A stretch of 64,000 nucleotides of DNA, from NCBI GenBank assembly GCA_015067825.1, contig SVLQ01000002.1, positions 186,001 to 250,000 on the forward strand. Reading direction: 5' to 3'. The stretch comes from Oscillospiraceae bacterium. GTDB lineage: Bacteria > Bacillota > Clostridia > Oscillospirales > QAMX01. The first letter of the stretch is position 1. Each line of letters starts with the position of its first letter. Both the position numbers and the translations under genes were made by a program. Under the pieces are notes generated by a model. That model saw only the letters and a list, made by a program, of their open reading frames with translations, did not search any database and was not told the origin of the DNA. Positions 29,800 through 40,057 of the stretch are shown here, one piece after another.

Positions 29800-30927
29800 A
29801 TGCGCATAAAATATCGGTTCTTTTATCGTCTGCTGCGTCCGCTCGTGCGGCTGTTTCTGTGGCTGAAGTTTGGTTATCGGACAGAGGTTGCAAAAAAACT
29901 GCCGAAAAACTATCTGGTACTTGCCAACCACGTGACGGACTGGGATCCGCTGTTTGTGGCGGCGGGATTCCGGCGGCAGATGTTTTTTGTGGCCAGCGAG
30001 CATATTTCGCGCTGGAAAAACGCCTATCGCTTTCTGAAATTTGTCTTTGCGCCGATTTTGCGCAAAAAAGGGACGGTCGCATCTTCCACCGTGGTCGAGA
30101 TCCTGCGCAAGCTGCGCGGGGGAGAAAACGTCTGCATTTTTGCCGAGGGTGCGCGCTCGTGGGACGGCGTGACCGGGCCGATCCTGCCGTCAACAGCCAA
30201 GCTCGTGCAGAGCGCGAAGTGCGGCCTTGTGACCTACCGCATCGTCGGCGGATACTTCGTCAGCCCCAACTGGAGCGAGAAAAATCTGCGCCGCGGGCCG
30301 ATCCGCGGGGCGGTCGCGGGGGTCTACTCGGCCGAAAAAATCGCCGCCATGCCGTTGGAGGAACTGCAGGCGCTGATCGAACGCGATCTCTACGAAGATG
30401 CCTATGCCCGTCAATTGGCCGATCCCAAGCGCTATCGCTGCAAGCGGCCGGCCGAGCAGCTGGAGAATCTGCTGTTTATCTGCCCGCAGTGCGGCGCACA
30501 GGATACGATCTCTTCGCGCGGCGATATGGTTTCCTGCTCGGCGTGCGGTCTGCAGTTTACCTGCGATGAATACGGGATGCTCCATGGGATTGATTACACG
30601 ACCGTGAAGGAACTGGCGGCGTGGCAACGCGGTGCGGTCGAAGCCGGTGCGGAAAACGGACTGGTTTGCCGGGCAGATGGAGTTCGTCTCGTGCGTGTGA
30701 CGAAAGACGGTGAAGAGCTTGTGGCAGAGGATATGGCGGTGATGGATGCCCGGACGCTTGCCTGCGGCGAATGGTCGGTGCCGCTCGCCGAGATCACCGA
30801 TCTGGCGATGCACGGCCGGAGAGCCGTCGTATTTTCGGTGAAGAAAGAATATTTTGAACTGTTGGTCGCCCCCGGGGCGAATGCGCTGAAATTCCACCTG
30901 CTGTACCAAAGTCTGCTGCGCAAGTAA
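29800..30927 (+). CDS. PlsC-like acyltransferase with C-terminal zinc ribbon
   Basis: Membrane-associated acyltransferase of the 1-acylglycerol-3-phosphate acyltransferase superfamily, making phosphatidic acid or a related lipid. The 375 residues show the catalytic NHVTDWDP (His44, Asp49) and the substrate motif E116-G-A-R119. After about residue 220 comes an extra domain with a zinc ribbon (CPQCG ... CSACG) and a beta-rich tail, not part of standard PlsC (about 240 residues). The extension might sense or tether. It may be followed in transcription by the symporter gene 54 nt downstream. Confidence 0.82.
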   Translation: MRIKYRFFYRLLRPLVRLFLWLKFGYRTEVAKKLPKNYLVLANHVTDWDPLFVAAGFRRQMFFVASEHISRWKNAYRFLKFVFAPILRKKGTVASSTVVEILRKLRGGENVCIFAEGARSWDGVTGPILPSTAKLVQSAKCGLVTYRIVGGYFVSPNWSEKNLRRGPIRGAVAGVYSAEKIAAMPLEELQALIERDLYEDAYARQLADPKRYRCKRPAEQLENLLFICPQCGAQDTISSRGDMVSCSACGLQFTCDEYGMLHGIDYTTVKELAAWQRGAVEAGAENGLVCRADGVRLVRVTKDGEELVAEDMAVMDARTLACGEWSVPLAEITDLAMHGRRAVVFSVKKEYFELLVAPGANALKFHLLYQSLLRK

Positions 30928-30981
30928 GCGCGGCATTGACGGGATTGGCTGAGGGTGAAGAGAAAAAGGAGTGATGGCTGT

Positions 30982-32409
30982 ATGGATTGGGATTTTACCA
31001 TGGCAAACTATGACGCCGTTTGGGGATTTGTTGTGCAGCTTGGGTTGCTGCTGTTGTTTTTGATGTTGGGTAATATTTTGCGCCGTGTGATTCCGCTGTT
31101 TCGGAAATGCCTGATCCCTTCCGCTCTTTTAGGAGGCAGTGTGCTCCTGCTCGTATCGGTCATTTGCAAGCAGTTTGATTTTACTTTGGTGAATAACCGG
31201 CTGATGCAGGTGATCACTTACCACTGTCTGGCCATCGGATTTGCCGCGATGACGCTGAAAACGGAAAAAAGCACGCACAAAACCAGCCGTGCACAGGTTG
31301 TTGAATTCGGTGCGCTGCAAGGCGGCACGTATATGCTGCAGGCGTTTGTCGGGCTGGCGATCACGCTGGTGCTGTTCCTGCTGACCCGCTACGGCGATCA
31401 CGTGATCTCCTATATCTGCGGTCTGATCCTGCCGCTGGCCTACGGACAGGGCCCGGGCAACGCCTTGAGCTGGGATATCAATTTCACCAACACCTCTGCA
31501 GCGCAGTTTGCGGGCAACGGCAGCTTCGGCTTGTCGCTCGCGTCGATCGGATTTGTGGTTGCCTCGGTCTTTGGTGTTTTGTACATTAACCTTCATAAAA
31601 AGCGCGGGACGCTTTTCGTCCGCAATGCCGCACCCTCCGGCGAAATCGTCGACCAGGCCAACCCCAACGGCGACGAGATCCCGGACAGCGAATCCGTGGA
31701 TAAGTTCACGCTGCAGGCCGGATTTGTCGCGCTTGCGTACGCGCTTTCGTTTGGCTTTATGGTTTTTCTGGGAAAACTGTCCGCCTTTACCAACAGCATC
31801 GCGTGGGGCTTTAATTTCCTGTGGGCGTCTTTGGCGGCGATGCTGATCAAGTTTGTCGTCAAGATGCTCCGCAAAGGAAAGCTGATGCACCGGGAATACA
31901 TCAATAACTATCAAATGGACAGAATTTCCGGCTTTTCCTTCGACCTGATGATCGTTGCGGGTGTTGCGGCCATCGAGATCAACGACATCAAAAACTATAT
32001 CCTGCCCATCGTGCTCCTTAGCTTCGTGGGAATGGTGGTTACTTACGCGTATATCCGCTTGGTGGCCAAAGAATGCTTTAAGGGATTTGAACACGAGTTT
32101 TTCCTGATGAGCTTCGGGACCATGACGGGAACGGCGTCCAACGGCATGATCTTGATGAAAGAGATCGATCCCGGTCTGCGTACGCCCACCTCCAGCCTGT
32201 ATATCCTCTCCAACTTCCCCGCCATGGTGATGATCGCCCCGCTACTATTCCTTCTGAACTTTGCCGGGCAGTCTTTGACCAATGCCGTGATTGCCTGCGC
32301 GATCTTCTGCTTGCTGTGGCTTGTGTATACGGTATTTCTGTTCCGCAGAAAGATTTTCAAAAAACGCTATCAAAATATTCCGGAAACCGTCTGGAAGGAT
32401 CAACCGTAA
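30982..32409 (+). CDS. GltS-like sodium/glutamate symporter family protein
   Basis: A 475-residue integral membrane protein with about 10-12 spans. The segment LPLAYGQGPGNA near residue 151 matches the GltS family signature, and a second inverted half (GTMTGTASNGMILMKEIDPG, near 385) is consistent with its internal symmetry. Expected role is sodium-coupled uptake of glutamate or a similar acid; specificity is not proven. The ATG at 30982 follows AAAAAGGAG. A bidirectional terminator follows directly. Confidence 0.83.
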   Translation: MDWDFTMANYDAVWGFVVQLGLLLLFLMLGNILRRVIPLFRKCLIPSALLGGSVLLLVSVICKQFDFTLVNNRLMQVITYHCLAIGFAAMTLKTEKSTHKTSRAQVVEFGALQGGTYMLQAFVGLAITLVLFLLTRYGDHVISYICGLILPLAYGQGPGNALSWDINFTNTSAAQFAGNGSFGLSLASIGFVVASVFGVLYINLHKKRGTLFVRNAAPSGEIVDQANPNGDEIPDSESVDKFTLQAGFVALAYALSFGFMVFLGKLSAFTNSIAWGFNFLWASLAAMLIKFVVKMLRKGKLMHREYINNYQMDRISGFSFDLMIVAGVAAIEINDIKNYILPIVLLSFVGMVVTYAYIRLVAKECFKGFEHEFFLMSFGTMTGTASNGMILMKEIDPGLRTPTSSLYILSNFPAMVMIAPLLFLLNFAGQSLTNAVIACAIFCLLWLVYTVFLFRRKIFKKRYQNIPETVWKDQP

Positions 32410-32412
32410 CTG

Positions 32413-32451
32413 AAAAATACCCGACCACGATTTGCGTGGTCGGGTATTTTT
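32413..32451 (+). terminator. Bidirectional terminator between symporter and alpha-galactosidase
   Basis: Perfect 17-bp stem AAAAATACCCGACCACG / CGTGGTCGGGTATTTTT with loop ATTTG. A-led and T-tailed, it serves both converging genes and touches the last codon of the alpha-galactosidase. Confidence 0.93.
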
Positions 32452-34474
32452 AGTTGTGATCGACCGGATGGAAAAACCACATCGCGCCGCTGCGGGGGGC
32501 GAGATAAAAGTGGATGCCGTTTTCCAAAATGCGTTCGCCGGCAGCGAGCATTTGCTCGCCGGTCTCGGGGTTGGCGAAGGCGTAGGTTCGGTTGGGATCG
32601 AGGAAGGTGAGGGTCAATGTTTTCCGGAAGTCCTCGTTTTTGGCGTTGCGGATCACGTGCACGAAGCCGCTGTCGGTTTTCGGATCGTGGAACGCGTATG
32701 CGCACCAATCGCGGATCGAACGGTTCAGCGTGGTGAGCGGGTAGTAGTCGGCCGAGAGCATATATTCCGCCGCCGGACGCCAGACGTTTTGGGCGAACGT
32801 GCGGATGCGGCTGAAGGTTTCCACATCGGAATCACAGAGGCAGCTGCAGTGGACGGCGGTGCCGAGTCCGTTGTGCAGCGCGTAGTTGTCGATCCCGCGC
32901 GGATCGAGCTGCCATTGCAGATATTCACCGTTTTCCTCCTGATAGATCTCGGAGAACGCGCGGAAATAGGGGATCCACATGTGCAGCGCGCCATAGAATG
33001 CCTGCTTGACCGGTGGGTTGCCGTAACCATAGTCGGTTGGGTGGAGCGGGATGGAGCGGCGCATCGTTTCCAGGTCGTTGCGGCGGCCGCCGGACGCGCA
33101 GGAGTCGATGACCAGGCCGGGATTGCGCGTGAGCAGTGCATCCCAATAGGCGAGGTATCCCTGCACGTGGTGGTTTTCGGTCATGCCGAGCCGATCTTCT
33201 TCGTCGGCCTGCAGCCAGTATTCGAGCGGCTCAAAGTTGAAGTCCTGTCGGTAGATTCCGATGTGTCCGTCTTTGATCAGTGCGTCGACGTGTTCGGTCA
33301 GCCATGCGAGGCACTCGGGATCGCCGAGGTTCAAAAGACCGAGGTCACTCTGACAGCGCGTGCCGTCAATGTCTTCTTCCTTATATAATATAAAACGCTC
33401 GGGCAGATCGGGCGAACGGTAGTCGAGCTTGATGCGCTCCGGTTCAAACCAGAGCAGAAACTTGATGCCGTGCTCTTCACATTTTTTGCCCACCGGACCG
33501 AGCCCGTTGGGGAATCGTTCGGGGTCGGGGCGCCAGTCGCCGGTGCGCCACCAACGGCGCACGCCTTCCTCGTCCTTGCACGGATACCAGCCGGCGTCGA
33601 GCCACCAAATGTCGGGCTGAAACCCGCGGGCCATAAAGCGGTCGATCGCTTCGATCTGGTTTTGCTCGGTGGCGTGGGTGAATTCCTCGTCGCCTGCCGG
33701 ATGACACATATTTATCATCGGCGGAAGCGCCGTCCCGCCGCTGCGCGGCAGGATGTGGGCGAGGTACCACCTGCGCCAAAGGTTGACTGCGCGCGCCTCG
33801 CCGCCTTCGAAAGCCATCACGGTGATGCGCGGTGCACGGTAGACCTCGCCGGGCTGCAGGCGAAGTGCCGTATATTGCTGCTTGGCGGCAAAACGGAATC
33901 CGCTTTCGGCGGCGGAGAATTCGACCTGCCACTGGCCGGGCCAGCCGATCGCCAGGTTGTAGCCACCGTCTTTGCCCAAAACGCGGAAGTAGGGGAATGC
34001 CTGGTCGCAGGGACGCCCGCCGTGCGGCGCGATCACCTCGGTGTTGTCGCCCAAAGCTTGTTTGCTCTGGCGGTAGCCGTCGGCGGAATAGTAATCGCCG
34101 TTATTGGTGTAAAGAACCGGAGCGTCGGCGGGCAGCGCGACGTCGGCGGCGTAAATATCGGTGAGGAGCGGACTTTTTTTGGATGAAAGGTTGCGGATTG
34201 TGACAAGATATTCGTAAACGGGAAAATCGAGGTATTCCGTCGCCTCTACGGTTATCTGCAGACCGTCGGCGATCATGCCGACCGTTTGCGTGCGGATCAT
34301 GGTTGCATCGGGACGGTCGGTCGTCTGAACGGGTGCGGAGACGAACGCACGGACGGTGTGTCCGTCAACGTTCAGCGAAAACGGGCAGACGCCGTTTGAA
34401 GCTTGTAAAGCGGCAACTGTGGCGGAAAGTTTTTTCATATCGCCGCGCGTGGTGCGGTTGCGGTCGGGATACAA
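32450..34474 (-). CDS. Alpha-galactosidase, glycoside hydrolase family 36
   Basis: Retaining exo-glycosidase removing terminal alpha-galactose. About 674 residues with an N-terminal beta-sandwich and a central barrel with DIWWLDAGWY, WFEPERI, the nucleophile Asp in YRQDFNF and the acid/base region DSCASGGRRNDLETMRRS. Lack of a signal peptide implies action on imported oligosaccharides. The likely start is a TTG at 34474, 8 nt after AAGGAG; a GTG at 34483 overlaps that site, and an ATG at 34438 lacks one. Confidence 0.9.
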   Translation of the reverse strand: MYPDRNRTTRGDMKKLSATVAALQASNGVCPFSLNVDGHTVRAFVSAPVQTTDRPDATMIRTQTVGMIADGLQITVEATEYLDFPVYEYLVTIRNLSSKKSPLLTDIYAADVALPADAPVLYTNNGDYYSADGYRQSKQALGDNTEVIAPHGGRPCDQAFPYFRVLGKDGGYNLAIGWPGQWQVEFSAAESGFRFAAKQQYTALRLQPGEVYRAPRITVMAFEGGEARAVNLWRRWYLAHILPRSGGTALPPMINMCHPAGDEEFTHATEQNQIEAIDRFMARGFQPDIWWLDAGWYPCKDEEGVRRWWRTGDWRPDPERFPNGLGPVGKKCEEHGIKFLLWFEPERIKLDYRSPDLPERFILYKEEDIDGTRCQSDLGLLNLGDPECLAWLTEHVDALIKDGHIGIYRQDFNFEPLEYWLQADEEDRLGMTENHHVQGYLAYWDALLTRNPGLVIDSCASGGRRNDLETMRRSIPLHPTDYGYGNPPVKQAFYGALHMWIPYFRAFSEIYQEENGEYLQWQLDPRGIDNYALHNGLGTAVHCSCLCDSDVETFSRIRTFAQNVWRPAAEYMLSADYYPLTTLNRSIRDWCAYAFHDPKTDSGFVHVIRNAKNEDFRKTLTLTFLDPNRTYAFANPETGEQMLAAGERILENGIHFYLAPRSGAMWFFHPVDHN

Positions 34475-34513
34475 AGCGATCACTCCTTCGTTTTACACAT
34501 CGGGTATGGGATG

Positions 34514-34542
34514 AGTGTACCACAGCTGCGGGGGATTTGCAA
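34514..34542 (-). promoter_or_regulatory. Promoter of the alpha-galactosidase gene
   Basis: Minus-strand TTGCAA (34542-34537), 17 nt, TACACT (34519-34514), the latter preceded by TGG. A plain SigA-like promoter with no obvious operator. Confidence 0.65.
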
Positions 34543-34643
34543 GATGTTTTTGTGCAAACGGACGAAGAATTGCCCGGTTAGACGAAACAAACTTACCAAA
34601 ATGGCCTCGAGAGAAAGAATTTGGAATTTTTTTGGCAAAAACC

Positions 34644-34672
34644 TTGACTTTTTGGAAAGTGCGTGATATAAT
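34644..34672 (+). promoter_or_regulatory. str operon promoter
   Basis: TTGACT (34644-34649), 17 nt, TATAAT (34667-34672), upstream of rpsL. Confidence 0.85.
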
Positions 34673-34715
34673 TATAAGCACTGATGTTTAATTTAAATGG
34701 GATAGGAGGTGCAAT

Positions 34716-35138
34716 ATGCCTACATTTAATCAGCTCGTCAGAAAAGGTCGCGAAGCCGCGGTTTATAAGTCCACTGCTCCGGCTCTTCAGGTTGGTTACA
34801 ACTCGCTGCATCAGAAACAGACCAGCAAGTCTTCTCCCCAGAAGCGCGGTGTCTGCACGGTCGTTACCACCAGAACCCCGAAGAAGCCGAACTCTGCTCT
34901 CCGTAAGGTCGCTCGTGTCCGCCTGACCAACGGTCTGGAAGTTACTTCTTACATCCCCGGTATCGGTCATAACCTGCAGGAACACTCCGTCGTTATGATC
35001 CGTGGCGGCCGTGTTAAGGACCTTCCTGGTGTCCGTTACCACATCATCCGCGGTATCCTCGATACGCAGGGTATGGCCAACCGCAAGCAGGGTCGTTCCA
35101 AGTACGGCGCAAAGCGTCCGAAGGCTTCCAAGAAGTAA
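34716..35138 (+). CDS. rpsL: 30S ribosomal protein S12
   Basis: Decoding-centre protein of the small subunit. 140 residues with the invariant [15 protein letters not shown] and [10 protein letters not shown]...[13 protein letters not shown] blocks. The lysines linked to streptomycin resistance when mutated are wild type. [11 protein letters not shown] has Val where most bacteria have Arg after CT. AGGAGGTG precedes the ATG. It heads the str operon with rpsG and fusA; the gap to rpsG is 209 nt, longer than usual. Confidence 0.97.
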   Translation: MPTFNQLVRKGREAAVYKSTAPALQVGYNSLHQKQTSKSSPQKRGVCTVVTTRTPKKPNSALRKVARVRLTNGLEVTSYIPGIGHNLQEHSVVMIRGGRVKDLPGVRYHIIRGILDTQGMANRKQGRSKYGAKRPKASKK

Positions 35139-35347
35139 GAACGAACCGCAACCCGAATCAAGATTTTGATTCCCCAACACGCCCGGCAGCAGATTTCAGG
35201 GCCGCGGCGTAGCTTTGCAGGGGTTTGAACATAGATAAAAGCAGTTGCTTTTTGGGATGTTCGCAGACTGCAAGGCGCTTTACGGGGGCGGAAACGCCTT
35301 CGAGTACCTGTGAAATCATTTTATTCTTAATGAAGGAGGGAAGATTT
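35139..35347 (+). promoter_or_regulatory. Structured S12-S7 intercistronic region
   Basis: 209 nt without a convincing gene. It contains GAATCAA-GATT-TTGATTC (35155-35172) and further short stems (AAGCA/TGCTT, GGCG/CGCC). In E. coli S7 binds the S12-S7 spacer to repress its own translation, so a leader of that kind is possible, but no conserved fold could be checked. Confidence 0.35.
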
Positions 35348-35818
35348 GTGCCTAGAAGAGGAAATGTCCCGAAGCGGGAAGTTCTTGCTGACCCGCTGTA
35401 CAATTCTAAAGTCGTCACAAAGCTCATTAACGGTGTGATGTATGACGGCAAGAAGGGTGTTGCCCAGCAGATCGTTTACGATGCTTTTGCTCTGGTCGAA
35501 GAAAAGGCCGGCAAACCGGCGCTTGAAGTTTTCCAGGCTGCTCTGGAAAATATCATGCCTGTTCTCGAAGTCAAGGCTCGTCGTCTCGGTGGTGCGACCT
35601 ACCAGGTTCCGATCGAAGTTCGTCCGGAACGCCGCAATACGCTCGGTATCCGTTGGCTCGTTACCTTCTCGCGCAACCGCAGCGAAAGAACGATGGCCCA
35701 GCGTCTCGCCGGCGAAATCATCGACGCGTCGAACAACACCGGTAACGCTGTCAAGCGCCGTGAAGACACCCACAAGATGGCCGAAGCCAACAAGGCGTTC
35801 GCGCACTACCGCTGGTAA
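35348..35818 (+). CDS. rpsG: 30S ribosomal protein S7
   Basis: Primary 16S rRNA-binding protein that starts assembly of the 30S head. The 156 residues from the GTG at 35348 match the family length and N-terminus ([15 protein letters not shown]), with [16 protein letters not shown] and the C-terminal [29 protein letters not shown] precedes the GTG. A longer frame upstream adds 41 non-homologous residues and is rejected. Confidence 0.96.
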   Translation: MPRRGNVPKREVLADPLYNSKVVTKLINGVMYDGKKGVAQQIVYDAFALVEEKAGKPALEVFQAALENIMPVLEVKARRLGGATYQVPIEVRPERRNTLGIRWLVTFSRNRSERTMAQRLAGEIIDASNNTGNAVKRREDTHKMAEANKAFAHYRW

Positions 35819-35854
35819 TTTTTTACCGTTTTATAACAACTTAAGGAGCAATCT

Positions 35855-37939
35855 ATGCCAAGGCAATTTCCTTTGGAGTTAACTAGAAATATTGGTATCA
35901 TGGCGCATATCGACGCCGGTAAAACGACGACTTCCGAGCGTATTCTGTTCTACACGGGCAGAAACCACAAGCTCGGCGAGACGCACGAAGGCACGGCGAC
36001 GATGGACTGGATGGAGCAGGAGCAGGAGAGAGGTATTACCATTACCTCCGCGGCGACAACATGTCAGTGGCTTGGTCACCGAATCAACATCATCGACACA
36101 CCGGGGCACGTTGACTTCACTGTCGAAGTCGAGCGTTCTCTGAGGGTTTTGGACGGCGCTGTTACTGTTTTCTGTGCGAAAGGCGGCGTGGAACCCCAAT
36201 CGGAGACGGTCTGGCATCAGGCGGATAAGTACGGTGTTCCGCGCATGGCGTATGTCAACAAAATGGACATCACCGGCGCAAACTTCTTCCGCGTTCTCGA
36301 AATGATGAAAGAACGCCTGAAGTGTAATGCCGTCCCGATCCAGCTGCCGATCGGCAGCGAGGATACGTTCTGCGGTATCATCGACCTCGTCAAGATGAAG
36401 GCTTACTATTATCTCGACGATAAGGGTCAGAACGTCGAAGAACGCGAGATTCCGGCAGATATGGCGGATCTCGCGGAAGAATATCACGGCAGTCTTCTCG
36501 AAGCGGTCTCCGACTTTGACGACGAGATCATGGAGAAGTACCTGGAGGGCGAAGAAATCGCCGAAGACCAGGTTCGTGATGCGATCCGCAAAGCGACCAT
36601 CGCGGTCAAAATGATCCCGGTCGTCTGCGGTACTTCTTATAAGAATAAGGGTGTCCAGAAGCTTCTGGATGCGATCATCGCGTACATGCCCTCGCCGCTG
36701 GATGTTCCGGCGATCAAGGGTATCGATCCGGAAACGGATGAAGAAGTCACCAGCCCGTCTGATGACACCGCGCCGTTTGCCGCGCTCGCGTTCAAGATCG
36801 CGACCGACCCGTTCGTCGGTAAGCTCTGCTTCTTCCGCGTCTACTCCGGTCAGATCAACACCGGTTCTGCCGTCTATAACTCCACCAAAAAGACTCGCGA
36901 GCGTTTGGGCCGCATCCTGCAGATGCACGCCAACCACCGCGAGGATATCGAAACCGTTTACGCGGGCGACATCGCCGCTGCCGTCGGTCTGAAAAATACC
37001 ACGACGGGCGATACGCTCTGCGATGAAAAGCATCAGGTCATCCTCGAATCCATGGAATTCCCGGAACCGGTTATCCGCGTGGCCATCGAGCCCAAGACGA
37101 AGGCCGGCCAGGAAAAAATGGGTATCGCGCTGGCGAAGCTGGCCGAAGAGGATCCGACCTTCCGCACTTACACCGACCAGGAAACCGGTCAGACCATCAT
37201 CGCCGGTATGGGCGAACTGCACCTCGAGATCATCGTGGACAGATTGCTTAGGGAGTTCAAGGTCGAAGCCAACATCGGTAAGCCGCAGGTTGCGTACAAA
37301 GAGACGATCCGCAAGGAAGCGATCTCCGATATGCGCTATGCGCGTCAGTCCGGTGGTAAGGGTCAGTTCGGTCACGTCAAGATCAAGATCGAACCGAACG
37401 AATCCGGTAAGGGCTACGAGTTTGTCGATAACATCACCGGCGGCGCGATCCCGAAGGAATATATCCCCGCTGTCAACGAGGGTATCAAGGGCGCGATGGA
37501 ATCCGGTATTCTCGCCGGCTACAACACGGTCGACATCATTGTCACCCTGTTCGACGGTTCGTTCCACGAAGTCGACTCTTCGGAAATGGCGTTCAAGATT
37601 GCCGGTTCTATGGCGTTCAAGGATGCTGCGGCGAAGGCCAGCCCGGTCCTTCTCGAGCCGATCATGAAGGTCTCCGTTATGGTTGCCGATGAATACATGG
37701 GCGACGTTATCGGCGATCTGAACTCGCGTCGTGCTCAGATCCAGGGCTTTATCGACCGCGCCGGTATCAAGCAGATCGATGCGTTCGTTCCGCTGTCCGA
37801 AATGTTCGGTTATGCGACCTCGCTGCGTTCGCGCACGCAGGGCCGCGGCAACTACTCGATGGAGCCGAGCCACTACGTTGAAGTGCCGAAATCCATCCAG
37901 GAAAAGCTCATCGCAGGCCGCGGTGAACGTCATTCCTAA
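35855..37939 (+). CDS. fusA: Elongation factor G
   Basis: Ribosomal translocase GTPase. 694 residues with G1 AHIDAGKTT, switch [13 protein letters not shown]3 DTPGHVDF and G4 NKMD, followed by domains II-V ending in the EF-G C-terminus ([23 protein letters not shown]). AAGGAGC precedes the ATG 36 nt after rpsG. Standard str operon placement; codon use is that of a highly expressed gene. Confidence 0.97.
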   Translation: MPRQFPLELTRNIGIMAHIDAGKTTTSERILFYTGRNHKLGETHEGTATMDWMEQEQERGITITSAATTCQWLGHRINIIDTPGHVDFTVEVERSLRVLDGAVTVFCAKGGVEPQSETVWHQADKYGVPRMAYVNKMDITGANFFRVLEMMKERLKCNAVPIQLPIGSEDTFCGIIDLVKMKAYYYLDDKGQNVEEREIPADMADLAEEYHGSLLEAVSDFDDEIMEKYLEGEEIAEDQVRDAIRKATIAVKMIPVVCGTSYKNKGVQKLLDAIIAYMPSPLDVPAIKGIDPETDEEVTSPSDDTAPFAALAFKIATDPFVGKLCFFRVYSGQINTGSAVYNSTKKTRERLGRILQMHANHREDIETVYAGDIAAAVGLKNTTTGDTLCDEKHQVILESMEFPEPVIRVAIEPKTKAGQEKMGIALAKLAEEDPTFRTYTDQETGQTIIAGMGELHLEIIVDRLLREFKVEANIGKPQVAYKETIRKEAISDMRYARQSGGKGQFGHVKIKIEPNESGKGYEFVDNITGGAIPKEYIPAVNEGIKGAMESGILAGYNTVDIIVTLFDGSFHEVDSSEMAFKIAGSMAFKDAAAKASPVLLEPIMKVSVMVADEYMGDVIGDLNSRRAQIQGFIDRAGIKQIDAFVPLSEMFGYATSLRSRTQGRGNYSMEPSHYVEVPKSIQEKLIAGRGERHS

Positions 37940-37967
37940 AAAAATCTGAGAAAAAATCAGAAAACTA

Positions 37968-37996
37968 TTGCAAATTTCTTTGTAATGGTGTAGAAT
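37968..37996 (+). promoter_or_regulatory. Promoter of tuf
   Basis: TTGCAA (37968-37973), 17 nt, TAGAAT (37991-37996) in the 94-nt fusA-tuf gap, giving tuf its own promoter besides operon read-through. Confidence 0.68.
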
Positions 37997-38033
37997 ACTA
38001 TTATTGAATCTCTAACATGAGGAGGATATTACA

Positions 38034-39242
38034 ATGGCAAAGGCTAAATTTGAAAGATCCAAACCGCACGTTAATATCGGTACCATTGGCCACGTCGACC
38101 ATGGTAAGACCACGCTGACCGCCGCGATCACCAAGGTTCTGTCCCTGCAGGATGCGAGCTTCGCTCAGTTCTCTGCTTACGACCAGATCGATAAGGCTCC
38201 GGAAGAAAAAGCTCGTGGTATCACGATCAACACCGCCCACGTCGAATATCAGACCGTGAATCGTCACTACGCTCACGTCGACTGCCCGGGCCACGCCGAC
38301 TACATCAAGAACATGATCACCGGCGCTGCTCAGATGGACGGCGCGATCCTCGTTATCGCCGCCACCGACGGTGTTATGGCTCAGACCTACGAACACATCC
38401 TGCTCGCTCGTCAGGTTGGTGTTCCGGCCATCTGCGTCTTCATGAACAAGTGCGACGCCGTTGACGACCCCGAACTGCTTGAACTCGTCGAAATGGAAAT
38501 CCGTGACGCCCTGTCCAAGTACGAATTCCCGGGCGATGACATTCCGATCATCCAGGGTTCCGCCCTTGTCGCTCTTGAATGCGAATCCACCGACGTCAAC
38601 GATCCGGCTTACGCCCCGATCCTTGAACTCATGAACAACGTCGACTCCTACATCCCGACCCCGGCCCGTAAGGCTGACCTGCCGTTCCTGATGCCGGTCG
38701 AAGACGTCATGACCATCACCGGTCGTGGTACCGTTGCTACGGGTAGAGTTGAACGCGGCCAGCTGAAGCTCTCCGAAGAAGTCGAAATCGTCGGCCTCAA
38801 GGAAGAATCCAAGAAGACCGTCGTTACCGGTATCGAAATGTTCCGCAAGCTCCTCGACTACGCTGAAGCCGGCGACAACATCGGTACGCTGCTCCGCGGT
38901 GTTCAGAGAAACGAAATCGAACGCGGCCAGGTTCTTGCGAAGCCCGGCTCCATCAAACCGGTCACGAAGTTTGAAGGCCAGGTCTACGTTCTGACCAAGG
39001 AAGAAGGCGGCCGTCATACGCCGTTCCTCTCCAACTACCGTCCGCAGTTCTACTTCCGCACCACCGACGTTACCGGCGTTATCACCCTGCCGGAAGGCGT
39101 TGAAATGTGCATGCCGGGCGACCACGTCACGATGAAGATCGAACTCATTAAGCCGATCGCCATCGAAGAAGGTCTCCGTTTCGCTATCCGTGAAGGCGGC
39201 AGAACCGTTGGTTCGGGCGCTGTTACCGCGGTCATCGAATAA
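38034..39242 (+). CDS. tuf: Elongation factor Tu
   Basis: Delivers aminoacyl-tRNA to the ribosome as a GTP complex. 402 residues with [29 protein letters not shown] and NKCD. The normally near-invariant stretch DGPMPQTREHILL reads [13 protein letters not shown], with changes at residues 114, 116 and 119; the kirromycin-contact Gln of ARQVGVP is kept. AGGAGGATATTACA precedes the ATG. An intrinsic terminator follows. Confidence 0.97.
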   Translation: MAKAKFERSKPHVNIGTIGHVDHGKTTLTAAITKVLSLQDASFAQFSAYDQIDKAPEEKARGITINTAHVEYQTVNRHYAHVDCPGHADYIKNMITGAAQMDGAILVIAATDGVMAQTYEHILLARQVGVPAICVFMNKCDAVDDPELLELVEMEIRDALSKYEFPGDDIPIIQGSALVALECESTDVNDPAYAPILELMNNVDSYIPTPARKADLPFLMPVEDVMTITGRGTVATGRVERGQLKLSEEVEIVGLKEESKKTVVTGIEMFRKLLDYAEAGDNIGTLLRGVQRNEIERGQVLAKPGSIKPVTKFEGQVYVLTKEEGGRHTPFLSNYRPQFYFRTTDVTGVITLPEGVEMCMPGDHVTMKIELIKPIAIEEGLRFAIREGGRTVGSGAVTAVIE

Positions 39243-39255
39243 TTAGGCTTTTTTG

Positions 39256-39292
39256 CAGAGGAGACGGGATTTCCCGTCTCCTCTGTTTTTTT
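39256..39292 (+). terminator. Terminator after tuf
   Basis: 13-bp stem CAGAGGAGACGGG / CCCGTCTCCTCTG, loop ATTT, then TTTTTTT: a strong intrinsic terminator. Confidence 0.95.
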
Positions 39293-39337
39293 AATCAAAG
39301 GTTTGTGGCCGACCATTTTATGCGAGGGGGTATCCGT

Positions 39338-39955
39338 GTGGAAACCAAAGGAATTTGCTATATCGTCGGTGCCGGTGAATGTAAGAAACTTGATTTTTCG
39401 AGGGCAGAGAATGATTTTGTGATCGCTGCCGACGGAGGACTGTGTTATCTGAAGGAAGCCGGGATCACCCCGGACCTGCTCCTCGGCGATTTCGATTCGC
39501 TCGGGTATCACCCGGAAGGTGCGCTGATCTACCCGAAGGAAAAAGACGAAACCGACACGTTTCTCGCGCTCCGGTACGCGGTCGCCAACGGTTATCGGCA
39601 TGTCCGCGTGTACGGCGGTTTGGGTGGTCGGCTGGATCATACGCTCGCCAACGTGCAGATGCTCGTGTGGGCTGCGCGGCGCGGACTGGACGTCTGCTTG
39701 TGCGGCAGCGCGGTAACGCTGCGTGCAGTCACTGACGGGGAAATTGGTTTTCCGGCAGAAATGCGTGGCGGGATCTCGGTATTCTGCATGGACGAACACG
39801 CCGAAGGCATTGACTTGCTCGGCCTGAAATATACGCTGGAAAACGGAGAGCTGACCAACGAATTCCCCTTGGGCGTCAGCAATGAATTCGTCGGTGCGCC
39901 GAGCACGGTACGGGTGCGTAAGGGTACGCTGCTGATCGTAACCGATGAGAAATAA
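39338..39955 (+). CDS. thiN: Thiamine diphosphokinase
   Basis: Makes thiamine diphosphate from thiamine and ATP. 205 residues with the family motifs AADGG, LLLGDFDS, KDETDT, GGLGGRLDHTLAN and the C-terminal SNEFVG. The GTG at 39338 is chosen because GAGGGGG lies 8 nt before it; an in-frame GTG at 39305 adds 11 residues without a site. No TPP riboswitch is seen between the tuf terminator and this gene. Confidence 0.9.
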   Translation: METKGICYIVGAGECKKLDFSRAENDFVIAADGGLCYLKEAGITPDLLLGDFDSLGYHPEGALIYPKEKDETDTFLALRYAVANGYRHVRVYGGLGGRLDHTLANVQMLVWAARRGLDVCLCGSAVTLRAVTDGEIGFPAEMRGGISVFCMDEHAEGIDLLGLKYTLENGELTNEFPLGVSNEFVGAPSTVRVRKGTLLIVTDEK

Positions 39956-39968
39956 GATCGAAAAATAT

Positions 39969-40005
39969 AGCTGTTGGCCGAAATACCTCGGTCGACAGCT
40001 TTTTT
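39969..40005 (+). terminator. Terminator after thiN
   Basis: 13-bp stem AGCTGTTGGCCGA / TCGGTCGACAGCT (two G-U pairs), loop AATACC, then TTTTT. Confidence 0.9.
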
Positions 40006-40057
40006 CTTTGCAACTTTCGTGCAGTAAAACTTTTTTGCGGAAGAGGAAATCTTTGTC

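Noticed and set aside
35225-35347. N-terminal extension of rpsG from an upstream ATG
   Set aside because: S7 is 156 residues from the GTG at 35348, which has a strong ribosome binding site. The extra 41 residues match nothing in the family.
39293-39337. TPP riboswitch before thiN
   Set aside because: Only about 45 nt lie between the tuf terminator and the start codon, too short for a TPP aptamer, and no conserved core was seen.
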